Shown here one piece after another: positions 1 through 9,237 of a DNA stretch of 64,000 nucleotides (its first letter is position 1; each line of letters starts with the position of its first letter). The position numbers were made by a program, and so were the translations under genes. The stretch comes from Paenibacillus sp. H1-7. GTDB lineage: Bacteria; Bacillota; Bacilli; Paenibacillales; NBRC-103111. Location: contig NZ_CP031168.1 of NCBI RefSeq assembly GCF_022354825.1, positions 1,799,501 to 1,863,500 on the forward strand, read 5' to 3'. The notes under the pieces were generated by a model, which saw only the letters and a program-made list of their open reading frames with translations, was not told the DNA's origin and ran no database searches.

Positions 1-1
1 A

Positions 2-64
2 AAGGGTAAAGCTCATCCGGAAACGTTAAAACAACTGAACACAATTGGAGGGTTAAAGACATGA
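2..64 (+). CDS. C-terminal end of an upstream gene (partial)
   Basis: An open frame enters from the left edge and ends at a TGA that overlaps the ATG of the next gene in an ATGA arrangement. The last residues read ...HPETLKQLNTIGGLKT. This overlap is typical of translationally coupled genes in one operon, so the FAD oxidoreductase and the phosphorylase behind it are probably distal genes of an operon that starts outside the window. Only about 20 residues are visible, so the product cannot be named. Confidence 0.4.
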   Translation, partial: KGKAHPETLKQLNTIGGLKT

Positions 65-1404
65 ATCAAGTGATAGAAACAGATGTAGTGGTCGTCGGAG
101 GCGGACCTGCTGGGATTAACGCGGCTATTGCAGCGGGAAGGACCGGAGCCAGAACGCTGCTTATCGAACGGTACGGCTTTCTTGGCGGCATGTCCACCGT
201 GGCGCTAGTCTACCCGTGGATGACCTTCCATACGATGGAAGGCAAACAGGTTATCGCAGGGATAGCGCAAGAAATCGTCGACCGTCTTCAGGCGCTCAAA
301 GCGTCGCCGGGCCACGTGCGCGACACCTGCGGATTCGTTCATACGATTACGCCGTTCCATCCGGAAGTGTACAAGGTGCTCGTCATCGATATGCTCAAGG
401 AAGCGGGAGTCAAGCTGCTGCTGCACAGCTTCGTCGATGAAGTGAAGACGAACGGCGACCATATCGAGTCCGTTCGCGTCTCTTCGAAATCGGGTCCCAT
501 CACGATTCAAGCCAAAACGTTCGTAGATACAACCGGCGATGCGGATCTCGCCTATTTGTCGGGAGCGCCGGTGCTGCAAGGACGCGAGGCGGATCGGCTG
601 ACACAGCCGATGACGATGAAGTTCCGGATGCGCGGCGTCAATCTGAACGCTGTCAAACAGTATATGATTGAGCACGCTGACGAGTTTTACCGCAAGACGC
701 CGGTATCCGAGCTGCCGAATCTTCCTTTGTCTGCCGTACAAGGCTTCTACAAGCATTGGAAGGAAGCGAATCTTCCGATAAATCGGGATCAGGTGCTGTT
801 CTTCACCGGTCCGGAGGAAGACGAAGTGCTGGTCAATATGACCCGCGTGCAAGGGCTGGACGGCACCGACGTCGAGCATTTGACCGAGGCCGAGGAAATC
901 GGGCGCAAGCAGGTGCTGATGGTGGCGGACTTTATGAGAAGCAGCTTGCCGGGCTTCGAGAAGGCTTCGATATCGCAGGTGGGCGCACAAATCGGTATCC
1001 GCGAGACGCGCCGCCTGGACGGACAGTACAGCTTGCAAATCGAGGACGTTACGGAAGGGCGCCGTGCAGCGGACGTTATTGCACGCAGCGGGTACCCGAT
1101 CGATATCCACGATCCGAAGAGCAAAGGGGTCACTGCGGCCTGGATTGCAGGCGACGGAGCTTACGACATTCCGTACCGCACGCTGCTGCCGAAACGGATC
1201 GATAATCTGCTTGCAGGAGGACGCTGCATTTCGACCAGCCACGAAGCGCTGGCGACGACCCGCCTGTCCCCGAGCTGTATGGCAACGGGGCAAGCCGCCG
1301 GAACGGCAGCCGCCATGTCGGCCGTCTCGGGCATTTCGCCACAGGAGCTGGATACTGCGGCTCTGCAGCAGAGACTGGCAAACGACGGCGCCATTTTGAA
1401 ATAA
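61..1404 (+). CDS. FAD-dependent oxidoreductase (FAD_oxidored family)
   Basis: A 447-residue predicted cytoplasmic flavoprotein. The N-terminus has a Rossmann FAD-binding motif (VVVGGGPAGINAA, about residues 9-21) followed by an acidic residue at the end of strand beta2 (LLIER) and the LGG element. The C-terminus has the second FAD contact region (LLAGGRCIST...ATGQAAGTAAAM, about residues 390-425), as in the FAD_oxidored family. The ATG is preceded by GGAGGG at 47-52. Members of this family are common in carbohydrate catabolic operons but their substrates are mostly unknown. The gene sits 28 bp before the GH65 phosphorylase, so it likely acts in the same sugar pathway; that link is inferred from position only. 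Confidence 0.8.
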   Translation: MNQVIETDVVVVGGGPAGINAAIAAGRTGARTLLIERYGFLGGMSTVALVYPWMTFHTMEGKQVIAGIAQEIVDRLQALKASPGHVRDTCGFVHTITPFHPEVYKVLVIDMLKEAGVKLLLHSFVDEVKTNGDHIESVRVSSKSGPITIQAKTFVDTTGDADLAYLSGAPVLQGREADRLTQPMTMKFRMRGVNLNAVKQYMIEHADEFYRKTPVSELPNLPLSAVQGFYKHWKEANLPINRDQVLFFTGPEEDEVLVNMTRVQGLDGTDVEHLTEAEEIGRKQVLMVADFMRSSLPGFEKASISQVGAQIGIRETRRLDGQYSLQIEDVTEGRRAADVIARSGYPIDIHDPKSKGVTAAWIAGDGAYDIPYRTLLPKRIDNLLAGGRCISTSHEALATTRLSPSCMATGQAAGTAAAMSAVSGISPQELDTAALQQRLANDGAILK

Positions 1405-1432
1405 ACGTAAAACAGGCAGGAGAGTGTAGACG

Positions 1433-4396
1433 ATGCGAACAGGCGACATCATATATCCGTTTGAGCCATGGACCGTTACAGAACGGTCCTTCGATACCGG
1501 GACGAACCAACGGGACGAGACCGTATTTGCGGTAGGTAACGGCTATATCGGGATTCGGGGCAATTTCGAGGAGGGATATGACGGTCCTCCGGGGACGACG
1601 CTTCATGGGACGTATTTGAACGGCTTTTACGATTCGTCCCCTATTGCCTACAGCAAAGGACGTCATTACGGCCATCCGGAGTTTCATCAAACGATGCTGA
1701 ATGTAACGGACGGCAAGCTGATCGAGCTGTATGTGGACGGCGAGAAGTTCAGCTTGTTTGCAGGCAAGCACGAGGATTACGTGCGCACGCTGGATATGCA
1801 GCGCGGGACGGTGACACGGAGCTTAGTGTGGCAGACGGAGACGGGCAAACGGGTCCGCATCCGTATCGAACGGTTTGCCTCGCTGACGAACAAGCATTTG
1901 GCCGTTGTCCGATATGAAGCGACGCCGCTCAATTTCTCGGGAGAGCTTATGTTTGTTTCGGCCATCAACGGCGCCGTCAGCAATCAAGTGGCGGCCCATG
2001 ACCCGCGGGCAGGGTCCGCGTTTCGGGGGCAGGTTCTGCAAACGAAGGGCATGATCCAAGAGGGATCCTGCGGTGCGATGGTGCAGCAGACCAAGATGAC
2101 CGGCTTTACGCTGGTCTGCGCTATGGATCAACGTCTGAGTCATGACGCACAGCTGGAGTCCGAGCAGGCTGAGCAGCGGCTTGAGCACCGGTTCAGCGTA
2201 CACGCCTACAAATATGAATCCGTTGTACTAGATAAGTACATTGCCTATTACTCCTCGAAAGACTATGCTGAGGCTGAGCTGCCGAAGCTAGCTCATTCAG
2301 AGGTGACGGCCGCTAAAGAGGAAGGCTTCGATGCCTTGGCGGACAAACACAAGCGTTACCTGGAAGACTTCTGGAAAACCGCCGATGTCATAGTGGAAGG
2401 GGACGAAGCGCTGCAGCAGGCGCTGCGGTTTAACGCATTGCACCTGCTAATGTCTGTCGGACGCGACGGGCGTACGAATATTGGGGCGAAGGGCATTACC
2501 GGAGAAGGGTACGACGGACACTATTTTTGGGATACAGAGACCTATATGCTGCCGTTCTTCCTGTACACGAAGCCGGACATTGCGAAGCAGCTGCTGAAAT
2601 ACCGCCATCATATTTTGCCGAAAGCGAAAGCGCGTGCCGCGGAAATGTCGCAAAAGGGAGCACTGTATGCCTGGCGGACGATTGACGGCGAGGAAACGTC
2701 GGCCTATTACGCGGCCAGCACGGCGCAGTATCACATCAACGCGGATATTGCTTATGCTCTAAAGAAATACGTCGAGGCTACGGATGATAAAGAGTTTCTG
2801 TATCAAGAAGGCGCCGAGATGCTGTTCGAGACATCGCGCTTCTTCGCGGACGCGGGAGATTGGATCGAAGGCCGCGGCTTCTGTATCAACGGCGTAACGG
2901 GACCGGATGAGTATACGACGGTCATCGACAACAATACGTATACGAACCTGATGGTGAAGGATCAGCTGGAATATGCGGTCCGTACAGCCAACGAGATGAA
3001 GCGGGCTTGCCCGGAGCGCTGGTCTGAGCTGCAAGCCGGCTTGGGGCTTACGGATGAGGAGGTCGCCGGTTGGGCACACGCTGCCGAGCACATGTACATC
3101 CACCGGGAGCGGGGGCTGATCGGTCAAGACGACTCATTCCTGAACAAGGCGCCGTGGGATTTTGCCAACACCCCCAAGGAGCGCTATCCGCTCATGCTGT
3201 ATTACCATCAGCTTGTCATTAATCGCCATCAAGTGCTGAAGCAGGCCGATCTGGTGATGGCTATGTTCCTGCAAAACCACCGCTTCACCAGCTGGGACAA
3301 GCAGCGGAATTATCATTTTTACGAGCCGCTTACCACGCACGATTCATCCCTCTCGGCGTGCATCCACGGCATTGTCGCCGCCGAGCTTGGCGATGTGGAG
3401 AAGGCTTACGACTACTTTCAACAGACCGCGCGAGTCGATCTGGACGATTACCACCGCAATGTGAAGGACGGGATCCATACGGCGTCGATGGCCGGCACTT
3501 GGCTTATGATCGTCAACGGGTTTGCGGGAATGAGACAGACGAACGGGGAGCTGTCGTTTCAACCGGAGCTTCCTTCCAACTGGGAAGGCTGCTCGTTTCG
3601 TATGCGTTACCGGGGCAGCTTGCTTTCCGTCCGGATAGGGACAACGTCAACGACCTATGAGGTGCTTGAGGGAGAGCCGATCGTACTGCTGCATTTGGGT
3701 GTGAAAATAACCGTTGATAGTCCTGTGACGGTAAGCAACCGCAAGCCGGAGGCGGTGATCTTCGATCTGGACGGCGTTCTTACCGATACGGCCGAGTTCC
3801 ACTTTCAGGCATGGCTTGAGCTGGCGCAGCAGCTGGACATTCCGTTCGACCGTACGATCAATGAACGGTTGAAGGGTGTTGACCGGAGAACATCGCTGGA
3901 GATTATCCTTGAACGGTCGAGCAAGGCCTATTCGGACTCGGACAAGGAGCGGTTCATGGCAAGCAAGAACGAGCGGTATGTTGAATTGATCCGTGCCATT
4001 CGGCCGGAGCATCTGCTGCCGGGCATTCGCGAGCTGCTCGAGCAATTGAAGGAAGCCGGCATTCGTATGGCCGTAGCATCGGCCAGCCGGAACGCTCCGG
4101 CGATTATCGGGGGCTTGAACATCGGTCACTATTTCGACCACATCGTTGATGCCGGGACATTGGTGCGGGGCAAGCCGGATCCGGAGGTATTCTTCAAAGC
4201 AGCGGAGGCGCTCGGCGTTCCGGCGAAAAACTGCATCGGTATCGAGGATGCATCAGCCGGTTTGGAGGCAATTCGTGCCGCTAACATGGTAGCCGTCGGG
4301 ATTGGCGATCCGATTGTGCTAAGCGCAGCCGATGAGGTGCTTCCTTCCACCGAATATTTGAGCTGGAATCGATTGAACGAAATTTACTGGAAATAA
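1433..4396 (+). CDS. GH65 disaccharide phosphorylase fused to beta-phosphoglucomutase
   Basis: A 987-residue bifunctional protein. Residues 1 to about 760 are a complete GH65 phosphorylase (maltose, trehalose or kojibiose type): N-terminal beta-sandwich, then (alpha/alpha)6 barrel, with the general-acid motif GPDEY giving Glu493. Residues about 770-987 are a HAD beta-phosphoglucomutase: FDLDGVLTD (nucleophile Asp778, acid/base Asp780), the cap motif LKGVDRRTSLE like the LKGVSREDSL of known beta-PGMs, ASASRNA, RGKPDPEVF and GIEDASAG. GH65 phosphorolysis releases beta-glucose 1-phosphate, which beta-PGM converts to glucose 6-phosphate, so both steps are joined in one chain. The two activities are usually encoded by adjacent separate genes. 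RBS AGGAGA at 1418-1423. The exact disaccharide cannot be read from the sequence. Confidence 0.9.
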   Translation: MRTGDIIYPFEPWTVTERSFDTGTNQRDETVFAVGNGYIGIRGNFEEGYDGPPGTTLHGTYLNGFYDSSPIAYSKGRHYGHPEFHQTMLNVTDGKLIELYVDGEKFSLFAGKHEDYVRTLDMQRGTVTRSLVWQTETGKRVRIRIERFASLTNKHLAVVRYEATPLNFSGELMFVSAINGAVSNQVAAHDPRAGSAFRGQVLQTKGMIQEGSCGAMVQQTKMTGFTLVCAMDQRLSHDAQLESEQAEQRLEHRFSVHAYKYESVVLDKYIAYYSSKDYAEAELPKLAHSEVTAAKEEGFDALADKHKRYLEDFWKTADVIVEGDEALQQALRFNALHLLMSVGRDGRTNIGAKGITGEGYDGHYFWDTETYMLPFFLYTKPDIAKQLLKYRHHILPKAKARAAEMSQKGALYAWRTIDGEETSAYYAASTAQYHINADIAYALKKYVEATDDKEFLYQEGAEMLFETSRFFADAGDWIEGRGFCINGVTGPDEYTTVIDNNTYTNLMVKDQLEYAVRTANEMKRACPERWSELQAGLGLTDEEVAGWAHAAEHMYIHRERGLIGQDDSFLNKAPWDFANTPKERYPLMLYYHQLVINRHQVLKQADLVMAMFLQNHRFTSWDKQRNYHFYEPLTTHDSSLSACIHGIVAAELGDVEKAYDYFQQTARVDLDDYHRNVKDGIHTASMAGTWLMIVNGFAGMRQTNGELSFQPELPSNWEGCSFRMRYRGSLLSVRIGTTSTTYEVLEGEPIVLLHLGVKITVDSPVTVSNRKPEAVIFDLDGVLTDTAEFHFQAWLELAQQLDIPFDRTINERLKGVDRRTSLEIILERSSKAYSDSDKERFMASKNERYVELIRAIRPEHLLPGIRELLEQLKEAGIRMAVASASRNAPAIIGGLNIGHYFDHIVDAGTLVRGKPDPEVFFKAAEALGVPAKNCIGIEDASAGLEAIRAANMVAVGIGDPIVLSAADEVLPSTEYLSWNRLNEIYWK

Positions 4397-4417
4397 GGTA
4401 CGCGATGGAAAGTGAAA

Positions 4418-4457
4418 AACGGTCGCAAGGCATATTGGTGCTGCGGCCGTTTTTTTG
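4418..4457 (+). terminator. Intrinsic terminator after the GH65 fusion gene
   Basis: A 10-bp stem (AACGGTCGCA with TGCGGCCGTT, one G-T pair) is followed by a run of seven T. It lies 21 bp after the stop codon. Confidence 0.85.
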
Positions 4458-4526
4458 TTCATTGATGGATACGCTCGGATGCTAAAGCAAATCAACGGGA
4501 GGAGCTCCGCCATTTTTTCTGCCGGA

Positions 4527-4871
4527 TTAGTATGGTGGCATAGAGAAGCACCGGCAGTAGGATTCGGTCAGCAGGGTGCTATCGATCAAACCGTCGATAT
4601 AGCATAGGGCGAGCCTGTGCCTGTTCTCCCCGTCTTCCAATTCCCTGAGCACGATGTCCGGGCTGGTTCCTAAATGCTTGCGTAATAAGCCGAGCGTTTC
4701 AGCAAGAGGCCCTCCCAGACCGGATGAAGGATCATGGTCTGTCGGCTGATCCTGCACCGCATGGCTCCGGGAATTTTTTTGACTGCTTGCGGTTCCTGAA
4801 TCGAAAGAACACGGGAGGTCTCTCCTTATTGCTGTATTCCGGGATAGTATGTGAATCATTTCCAGTTTCAA
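4527..4871 (-). pseudogene. Remnant of a GerA-family spore germination gene (N-terminal part)
   Basis: The reading frame encodes a segment resembling the start of GerA-type germinant receptor A subunits: LAETLGLLRKHLGTSPDIV followed by LRELE and CYIDGLIDSTLLTES, which fits the usual short helix, 'SSDFVIREF' strand and 'YIDGLVD' motif. It ends after 114 codons, whereas intact GerA proteins are about 450-550 residues with a membrane domain. No continuation is recognisable before the terminator of the gene on the other side, and no clear ribosome binding site was seen. The likely reading is a decayed or truncated gene. The assignment rests on motif similarity judged by eye. Confidence 0.5.
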
Positions 4872-4962
4872 TACATAATAAAAGCCCGGTATGCTGGATG
4901 TGCAATTGCAAGTGTGTGAAGACTAACTTCAGCACAAAACCGACAGAAAGGATCAATCTTCC

Positions 4963-5553
4963 ATGATGCGTTTAAACGATGCACCATTCGTAATCTTACC
5001 GGAAGAAACGGCTCCTCCGGATATACAGCTATGCGATCGCTGTGAGCTGTCTAAGCAGAGGAGCCGCGTTATTTGGGGCGAAGGGAATCCGGAAGCGAAG
5101 CTCCTGATGATTCTGGATAACCCGGGGGCGCGCGAGGATCGGGAGGGACAAGATTTTCTTTGCGGGACGCGGGAGACATTGCAGAGAGGCATGAGGGAAG
5201 CGGGTCTGGCTACGGAATCGGTCTATGTGACGTACTTGCTGAAATGCAGGCCGATTCGTGCCTATGATAAGCCGGCGGCGCGTGAGGCTTGCTCCTCTCA
5301 TTTGCTGATGCAGCTAAGAGAGAAGCAGCCTCTGCTGCTGTTCGGATTCGGTAACGTTGTTGCGGAATCGTTGCTGCCGTTACAAGAGAACGTTAGTGTG
5401 AAAGAGCTGAGAGGAGCTTGGCATGATTTTCAGGGAATTCCCATAGGGTTTACCTACCATCCGCTTGCGGTGAGAAGGCGTCCTAATCTGATGAAGAACT
5501 TCACAGAGGATTTGGTGGCGTTAAGGAAACGATGGGAAGAGATCCGCACCTGA
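4963..5553 (+). CDS. Uracil-DNA glycosylase family 4-like protein with Fe-S cluster
   Basis: A 196-residue protein of the uracil-DNA glycosylase superfamily, which removes uracil from DNA. Four cysteines spaced as in family 4 enzymes (Cys24, Cys27, Cys95, Cys110) should bind a 4Fe-4S cluster. Motif A is LDNPGAREDREGQDF (residues 51-65), corresponding to the GEAPG...ED...G..PF of family 4, but the catalytic Glu position is Asp52. Motif B is the HPLAVRRRPN segment near residue 165. AAAGGA lies upstream of tandem ATG codons at 4963 and 4966; either could be used. The gene is followed 21 bp later by a convergent AraC gene. Confidence 0.75.
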   Translation: MMRLNDAPFVILPEETAPPDIQLCDRCELSKQRSRVIWGEGNPEAKLLMILDNPGAREDREGQDFLCGTRETLQRGMREAGLATESVYVTYLLKCRPIRAYDKPAAREACSSHLLMQLREKQPLLLFGFGNVVAESLLPLQENVSVKELRGAWHDFQGIPIGFTYHPLAVRRRPNLMKNFTEDLVALRKRWEEIRT

Positions 5554-5574
5554 GCAGATCCGGGAACCCGACTC

Positions 5575-6426
5575 TCATCTTAAGCTTTTACGGTACTGAA
5601 GAGGCGTCAGCTGCACATGGCGCTGAAAGATTCGATAGAAATGCTGAAGGTTGTTAAAGCCGCAGCTCATGGCAACCTGAATGATAGGCAGCTCCGTATG
5701 CTCCAGCAGCTTCTTCGCCTCCACGATTCTGCGGTTCAGAATATATTCGAATACGGTGAAATGGGTGGTTTCCTTAAACAGGTGGCTGATATAATATTTG
5801 CTCAGCTGGAACTCCTGCTGAAGCTGTTCCAGTGTGATCGGATTCATGTAATGATCGTCGATGTAGCGGATCAGTTCCTTAATGTGCGGGTTATAGGCGG
5901 CGGGAGGGGGCTGGACCTGGGCCAGCTCCTTGAACTGGATCAGCAGCAGAAGAAGATGCAGCTTCACTTTGGCTTGAGCCAACGGATCGCCGGTTTGACG
6001 ATTTCGTTCATAGGATTTGACAAGGGAATCGAAGAGAGCAATCACTTTGCTGCGCTGCTCCGGCTTCGTTTCCACCTTGCGCGGACCTTGGGTCACCATC
6101 CATTCCAACACTTCCTCCAGCCCCGATTCACGAAGCATGCTACGAATAAAATCTTTGCTGAAATTAATCACGTATCTTGCATAGGCCCTGTTAGGATGGT
6201 AAAAGATGCGATGAATTTCATATTCGTTAATGAAAAAGAAATCGCCGTCGCGGATCGTATATTTAGTATCCTTGACGAAGATGTCCAGGTCGGCTTTAAC
6301 GAAAAAATCGAACTCGAATCCGTTGTGATAATGGTGGATTACGGGTCGTTTCCCGGTTTCGCGCTCATGGGTATAGCTGATGGAAAAGGGCGGAGTCCGG
6401 TCATAAGGAATTTCCGATCTGCTCAT
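5575..6426 (-). CDS. AraC-family transcriptional regulator
   Basis: A 283-residue regulator with an N-terminal cupin-like sensing domain (about residues 10-150) and a C-terminal pair of AraC helix-turn-helix motifs (about 185-283), ending with the typical FNNLQHFYRIFQRHVQLTPLQYR signature split over the second motif. The ATG at 6426 is chosen because GGAAGGAG sits 8 bp upstream; an in-frame GTG six codons earlier lies on top of that site. It is divergent from the GH4-PL22 pair and is probably their activator, responding to a uronate or pectin fragment. The ligand is inferred from neighbours only. Confidence 0.88.
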   Translation of the reverse strand: MSRSEIPYDRTPPFSISYTHERETGKRPVIHHYHNGFEFDFFVKADLDIFVKDTKYTIRDGDFFFINEYEIHRIFYHPNRAYARYVINFSKDFIRSMLRESGLEEVLEWMVTQGPRKVETKPEQRSKVIALFDSLVKSYERNRQTGDPLAQAKVKLHLLLLLIQFKELAQVQPPPAAYNPHIKELIRYIDDHYMNPITLEQLQQEFQLSKYYISHLFKETTHFTVFEYILNRRIVEAKKLLEHTELPIIQVAMSCGFNNLQHFYRIFQRHVQLTPLQYRKSLR

Positions 6427-6517
6427 AATGGCTGCTCCTTCCACTGGAATAACCGTATAATGATTCCTATTTATTATAGCAAGATAGGTGAATTTACGGC
6501 GATAAAAACAAGATAAA

Positions 6518-6531
6518 TGAAGACGGTTTCA
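6518..6531 (+). promoter_or_regulatory. Candidate CcpA cre site before the GH4-PL22 pair
   Basis: TGAAGACGGTTTCA is an imperfect palindrome that departs from the cre consensus TGWAARCGYTWNCW at two positions. It lies in the divergent region between the AraC gene and the GH4 gene, about 65 bp before the GH4 start, which is a sensible place for catabolite control. No convincing -35/-10 pair could be fixed here. Confidence 0.35.
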
Positions 6532-6596
6532 AGCCTCGAGTGATACTCTTATTTCTGATGGTATGGGAGTCTCAACACAACAAGGAGGCGAAGCAA

Positions 6597-8003
6597 ATGG
6601 GTTCGATCGTATTAACGGTCATCGGCGGCGGGAGCGTCAACTGGATGCCGGGCCTTATGCGCGACGTGTATTTGCTGGACGAAATCCAAGGGGGCGAAAT
6701 CCGGCTGGTCGACCCGAACCGGGAGCATGTCGAAGCGGTAGCGGCGATGCTGCATACCTTCAACCGGCTGCGGGGCAAGGAATACCGCATTCGTATCGTC
6801 GAACAGCGGAAGGAGGCGCTGCAAGGGGCCGACTTCGTGCTGACAACGTTCAGTCCCGGCGCCATGGACGCGTTCTGGAACGACTTGGAGCTGCCGATCC
6901 AATACGGTATCCGCCAGCCGGTGTCGATGACGGTTGGCCCCTGCGGCATCTCCGCTTCGCTGCGGACGGTGCCGGTTGCTTACGAGCTCGTGCAGGAGAT
7001 GGAGGAGATGTGTCCCGGGGCATGGCTGCTCAATGTGACCAATCCGATGAGCGCTGTTACCCGAGCCATGAGTATGGCGGCTAGAACGGTCAAGGTAGTC
7101 GGGATGTGTCACGAGCTTCATGCCGCTCCGAAATATTTCGGCCCGATGCTCGACTTGCACAAGCCCGAAGAAATGAGCGTTACGGATTACTTATACCGCT
7201 GGCTTCCCGAGCAAGGCTTCAGCTATACGGTCGCGGGGGTTAACCATTTCATCTGGCTGACCAAGGCCGAGCTTCGCGGTGAAGACGTGCTGCCGCAAAT
7301 TAGGGAGTACGCCAACGACCGCTGGGAGCTTGAGGACGACCCGGCGAAGGGGCGGGTGAACGATTCGTTTCACAATAAAAGCGCTGCGAAGCTGGCGCTG
7401 TGCCGCCACTTCGGCTATTTGCCGCTTGCCGGAGACCGGCATCTGATCGAGTTTTATCCGAGCTTGTGCAATGTGAGAAACGGATACGGCATGAAATACG
7501 GGGTATTGAAAACAACGGTCGATGCGAGACGCTTCTCGAAGGTTCAGCAGCTGGACAACATCCGCGCGCTGGCTAGCGGGGCGAAGGAGGTCTCGTGGCA
7601 GCGGTCCGGGGAGGAAATGTGCGAGATCATGAAGGCGGTCATCACCGGCGGTGAGACGACGGCCATCGTGAACGTTCCGAATGAGGGCCAGCTTACGAAC
7701 ATGCCCGGGGATGTCGTCGTAGAGACGCTGGCCACTGTAGACCGGAACGGGGTTCATCCGTGGGCATCGGGCGCGCTGCCCGGTCCGATCGGCAGCTTGT
7801 GCCGGCTGCATGCCGATGTGCATGAGCTGACGGTCAAGGCGGCCTTGGAAGGCAGCAGGGAAACACTGCTTGAAGCATTAAGCCTTGATCCGCTTAGCGG
7901 GCTCGCCGACTTCTCCGAGCTTGGCGAGCTGGCCGATGCGCTGCTGCGGGCGAACCGGAGCTGGCTGCCACGATTTTTTCAAGGAGAGGAAGAGGGCAAA
8001 TGA
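6597..8003 (+). CDS. GH4 family glycosidase, alpha-galacturonidase (LplD-like)
   Basis: A 468-residue NAD- and Mn-dependent GH4 enzyme. Visible signatures are the N-terminal dinucleotide motif VIGGGSVNW, NVTNPMSAVTR, the metal-site motif GMCHELH, the AGVNHFIWL motif and LAGDRHLIEF. These resemble LplD-type alpha-galacturonidases more than the alpha-glucosidase branch. GH4 enzymes hydrolyse by transient oxidation at C3 of the sugar. The ATG at 6597 has AAGGAGGCG seven bases upstream; an earlier in-frame ATG would add a poor N-terminus before the Rossmann strand. The stop overlaps the start of the PL22 gene (ATGA), so the two are co-translated for pectin fragment breakdown. Confidence 0.85.
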   Translation: MGSIVLTVIGGGSVNWMPGLMRDVYLLDEIQGGEIRLVDPNREHVEAVAAMLHTFNRLRGKEYRIRIVEQRKEALQGADFVLTTFSPGAMDAFWNDLELPIQYGIRQPVSMTVGPCGISASLRTVPVAYELVQEMEEMCPGAWLLNVTNPMSAVTRAMSMAARTVKVVGMCHELHAAPKYFGPMLDLHKPEEMSVTDYLYRWLPEQGFSYTVAGVNHFIWLTKAELRGEDVLPQIREYANDRWELEDDPAKGRVNDSFHNKSAAKLALCRHFGYLPLAGDRHLIEFYPSLCNVRNGYGMKYGVLKTTVDARRFSKVQQLDNIRALASGAKEVSWQRSGEEMCEIMKAVITGGETTAIVNVPNEGQLTNMPGDVVVETLATVDRNGVHPWASGALPGPIGSLCRLHADVHELTVKAALEGSRETLLEALSLDPLSGLADFSELGELADALLRANRSWLPRFFQGEEEGK

Positions 8004-9229
8004 ACGCTTCTAAAGGCAATGTTCTAAAGCATCAGATGGTGAAGCGCAAGGATGACCAGACGGGACGAACGGTGACCCAGCTCACGTCGCTGCCCGGCAA
8101 TCATCATCATCTTTATTTTACTAGCAGCAGCTTCACGGCTGATAACCGGCATATTCTCTTCATCAGTGATGCGGGGACGGGCAGTCCCAATCTGTTCAAG
8201 CTGGCGCTGGACGACGGCACGGCCGTTCAATTGACTGACAACCGGGACGGCTATATGAAGAGCTACGTCTATTACGACGGCAATCCGTATCGCGGCCTGG
8301 CGAAAGCGAGTCCCAGCTTTGCTCCGGCTGCAGGGAAGTTGCTGTATATTCAGGGCTGCGAGGTTCGGCTGCTTGACGTACACACTTTGGACGAGCGCGT
8401 GATTTACGTCCTTCCGGAGAGGGTCATGACCGGATTCACTCATTTGTCCTGCGACGGACGGTATGCGTGCATTCCGTATATCGATGCCGATGCGTTCGCA
8501 GTCGGAGAGGGGAATCCGTTCGGCCTGATCCGGGATAAAGTGAAGAAGGAGCGGATGAGCTCTCATATTGTCGTTGTCGATACGGCCACGGGAGAACCCT
8601 TGTATTCGTTTGCGCATCAGGGCTGGGTGACGCACGTGCAGTTTCATCCGCGCGATCCGAGCATCGTGCTGTTTAATCACGAGGGCGGGATGGTGGAGCA
8701 GCGCATCTGGCTGTATGACCATGGCGTGATTACCAAAGTAAGGGATCAATCGGACGGGGGACCGTCGCTTTGGATTTGTCACGAGATGTGGGCCAGCGAG
8801 GGCAAGGCGGTCATCTATCACGGAACCCGGGGAGTGCCCAACGATCCCGCCATGAAAGACAGCCCGAGAGAGCAGGGGCAAATCGTCAGCTTTGTAGGGT
8901 TCATGGACACAACGGACGGACAATGCACCGAATTGAGCTTTTTGCCGGAGATGACGGCGTACGGGCATTTTACTGCCAGCACGGACGACACGCTGCTCGT
9001 AACCGACGGGATTATCGACGTCCACAGCATTCACCTGTGCCGAACGGATTGGCGGCAGCGCGAATTGGATATGACGCTTCTATGCCGCCACAACAGCAGC
9101 TTCACCGTCCAGGACGTCCATCCGCACCCGATCTTCAGCCACGACGACCGATACATTTTGTTCACTTCGGATACCCATAACGAGCGCACCCAAGGCAACG
9201 TATACCTCATTGATTTGCACGAGAAGTAA
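8000..9229 (+). CDS. Oligogalacturonide lyase-like protein (PL22)
   Basis: A 409-residue protein matching the seven-bladed propeller oligogalacturonide lyases (PL22), which split unsaturated digalacturonate in the cytoplasm by beta-elimination. Characteristic segments are TQLTSLPGNHHHLYFTSSSF, FISDAGTGSPNLFKL, HVQFHP, LFNHEGG and the C-terminal VHPHPIFSHDDRYILFTSD; the last supplies the closely spaced histidines that hold Mn in this family. There is no signal peptide. The start overlaps the GH4 stop by four bases. Together with GH4 it forms a compact pectin/uronate module, although no isomerase or kinase for the products is next to it. Confidence 0.82.
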   Translation: MNASKGNVLKHQMVKRKDDQTGRTVTQLTSLPGNHHHLYFTSSSFTADNRHILFISDAGTGSPNLFKLALDDGTAVQLTDNRDGYMKSYVYYDGNPYRGLAKASPSFAPAAGKLLYIQGCEVRLLDVHTLDERVIYVLPERVMTGFTHLSCDGRYACIPYIDADAFAVGEGNPFGLIRDKVKKERMSSHIVVVDTATGEPLYSFAHQGWVTHVQFHPRDPSIVLFNHEGGMVEQRIWLYDHGVITKVRDQSDGGPSLWICHEMWASEGKAVIYHGTRGVPNDPAMKDSPREQGQIVSFVGFMDTTDGQCTELSFLPEMTAYGHFTASTDDTLLVTDGIIDVHSIHLCRTDWRQRELDMTLLCRHNSSFTVQDVHPHPIFSHDDRYILFTSDTHNERTQGNVYLIDLHEK

Positions 9230-9237
9230 AGTAAAGA

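Noticed and set aside
205..1452. Long antisense open frame opposite the FAD oxidoreductase
   Set aside because: No ribosome binding site or family similarity; the plus-strand gene has clear domains, so this is a composition effect.
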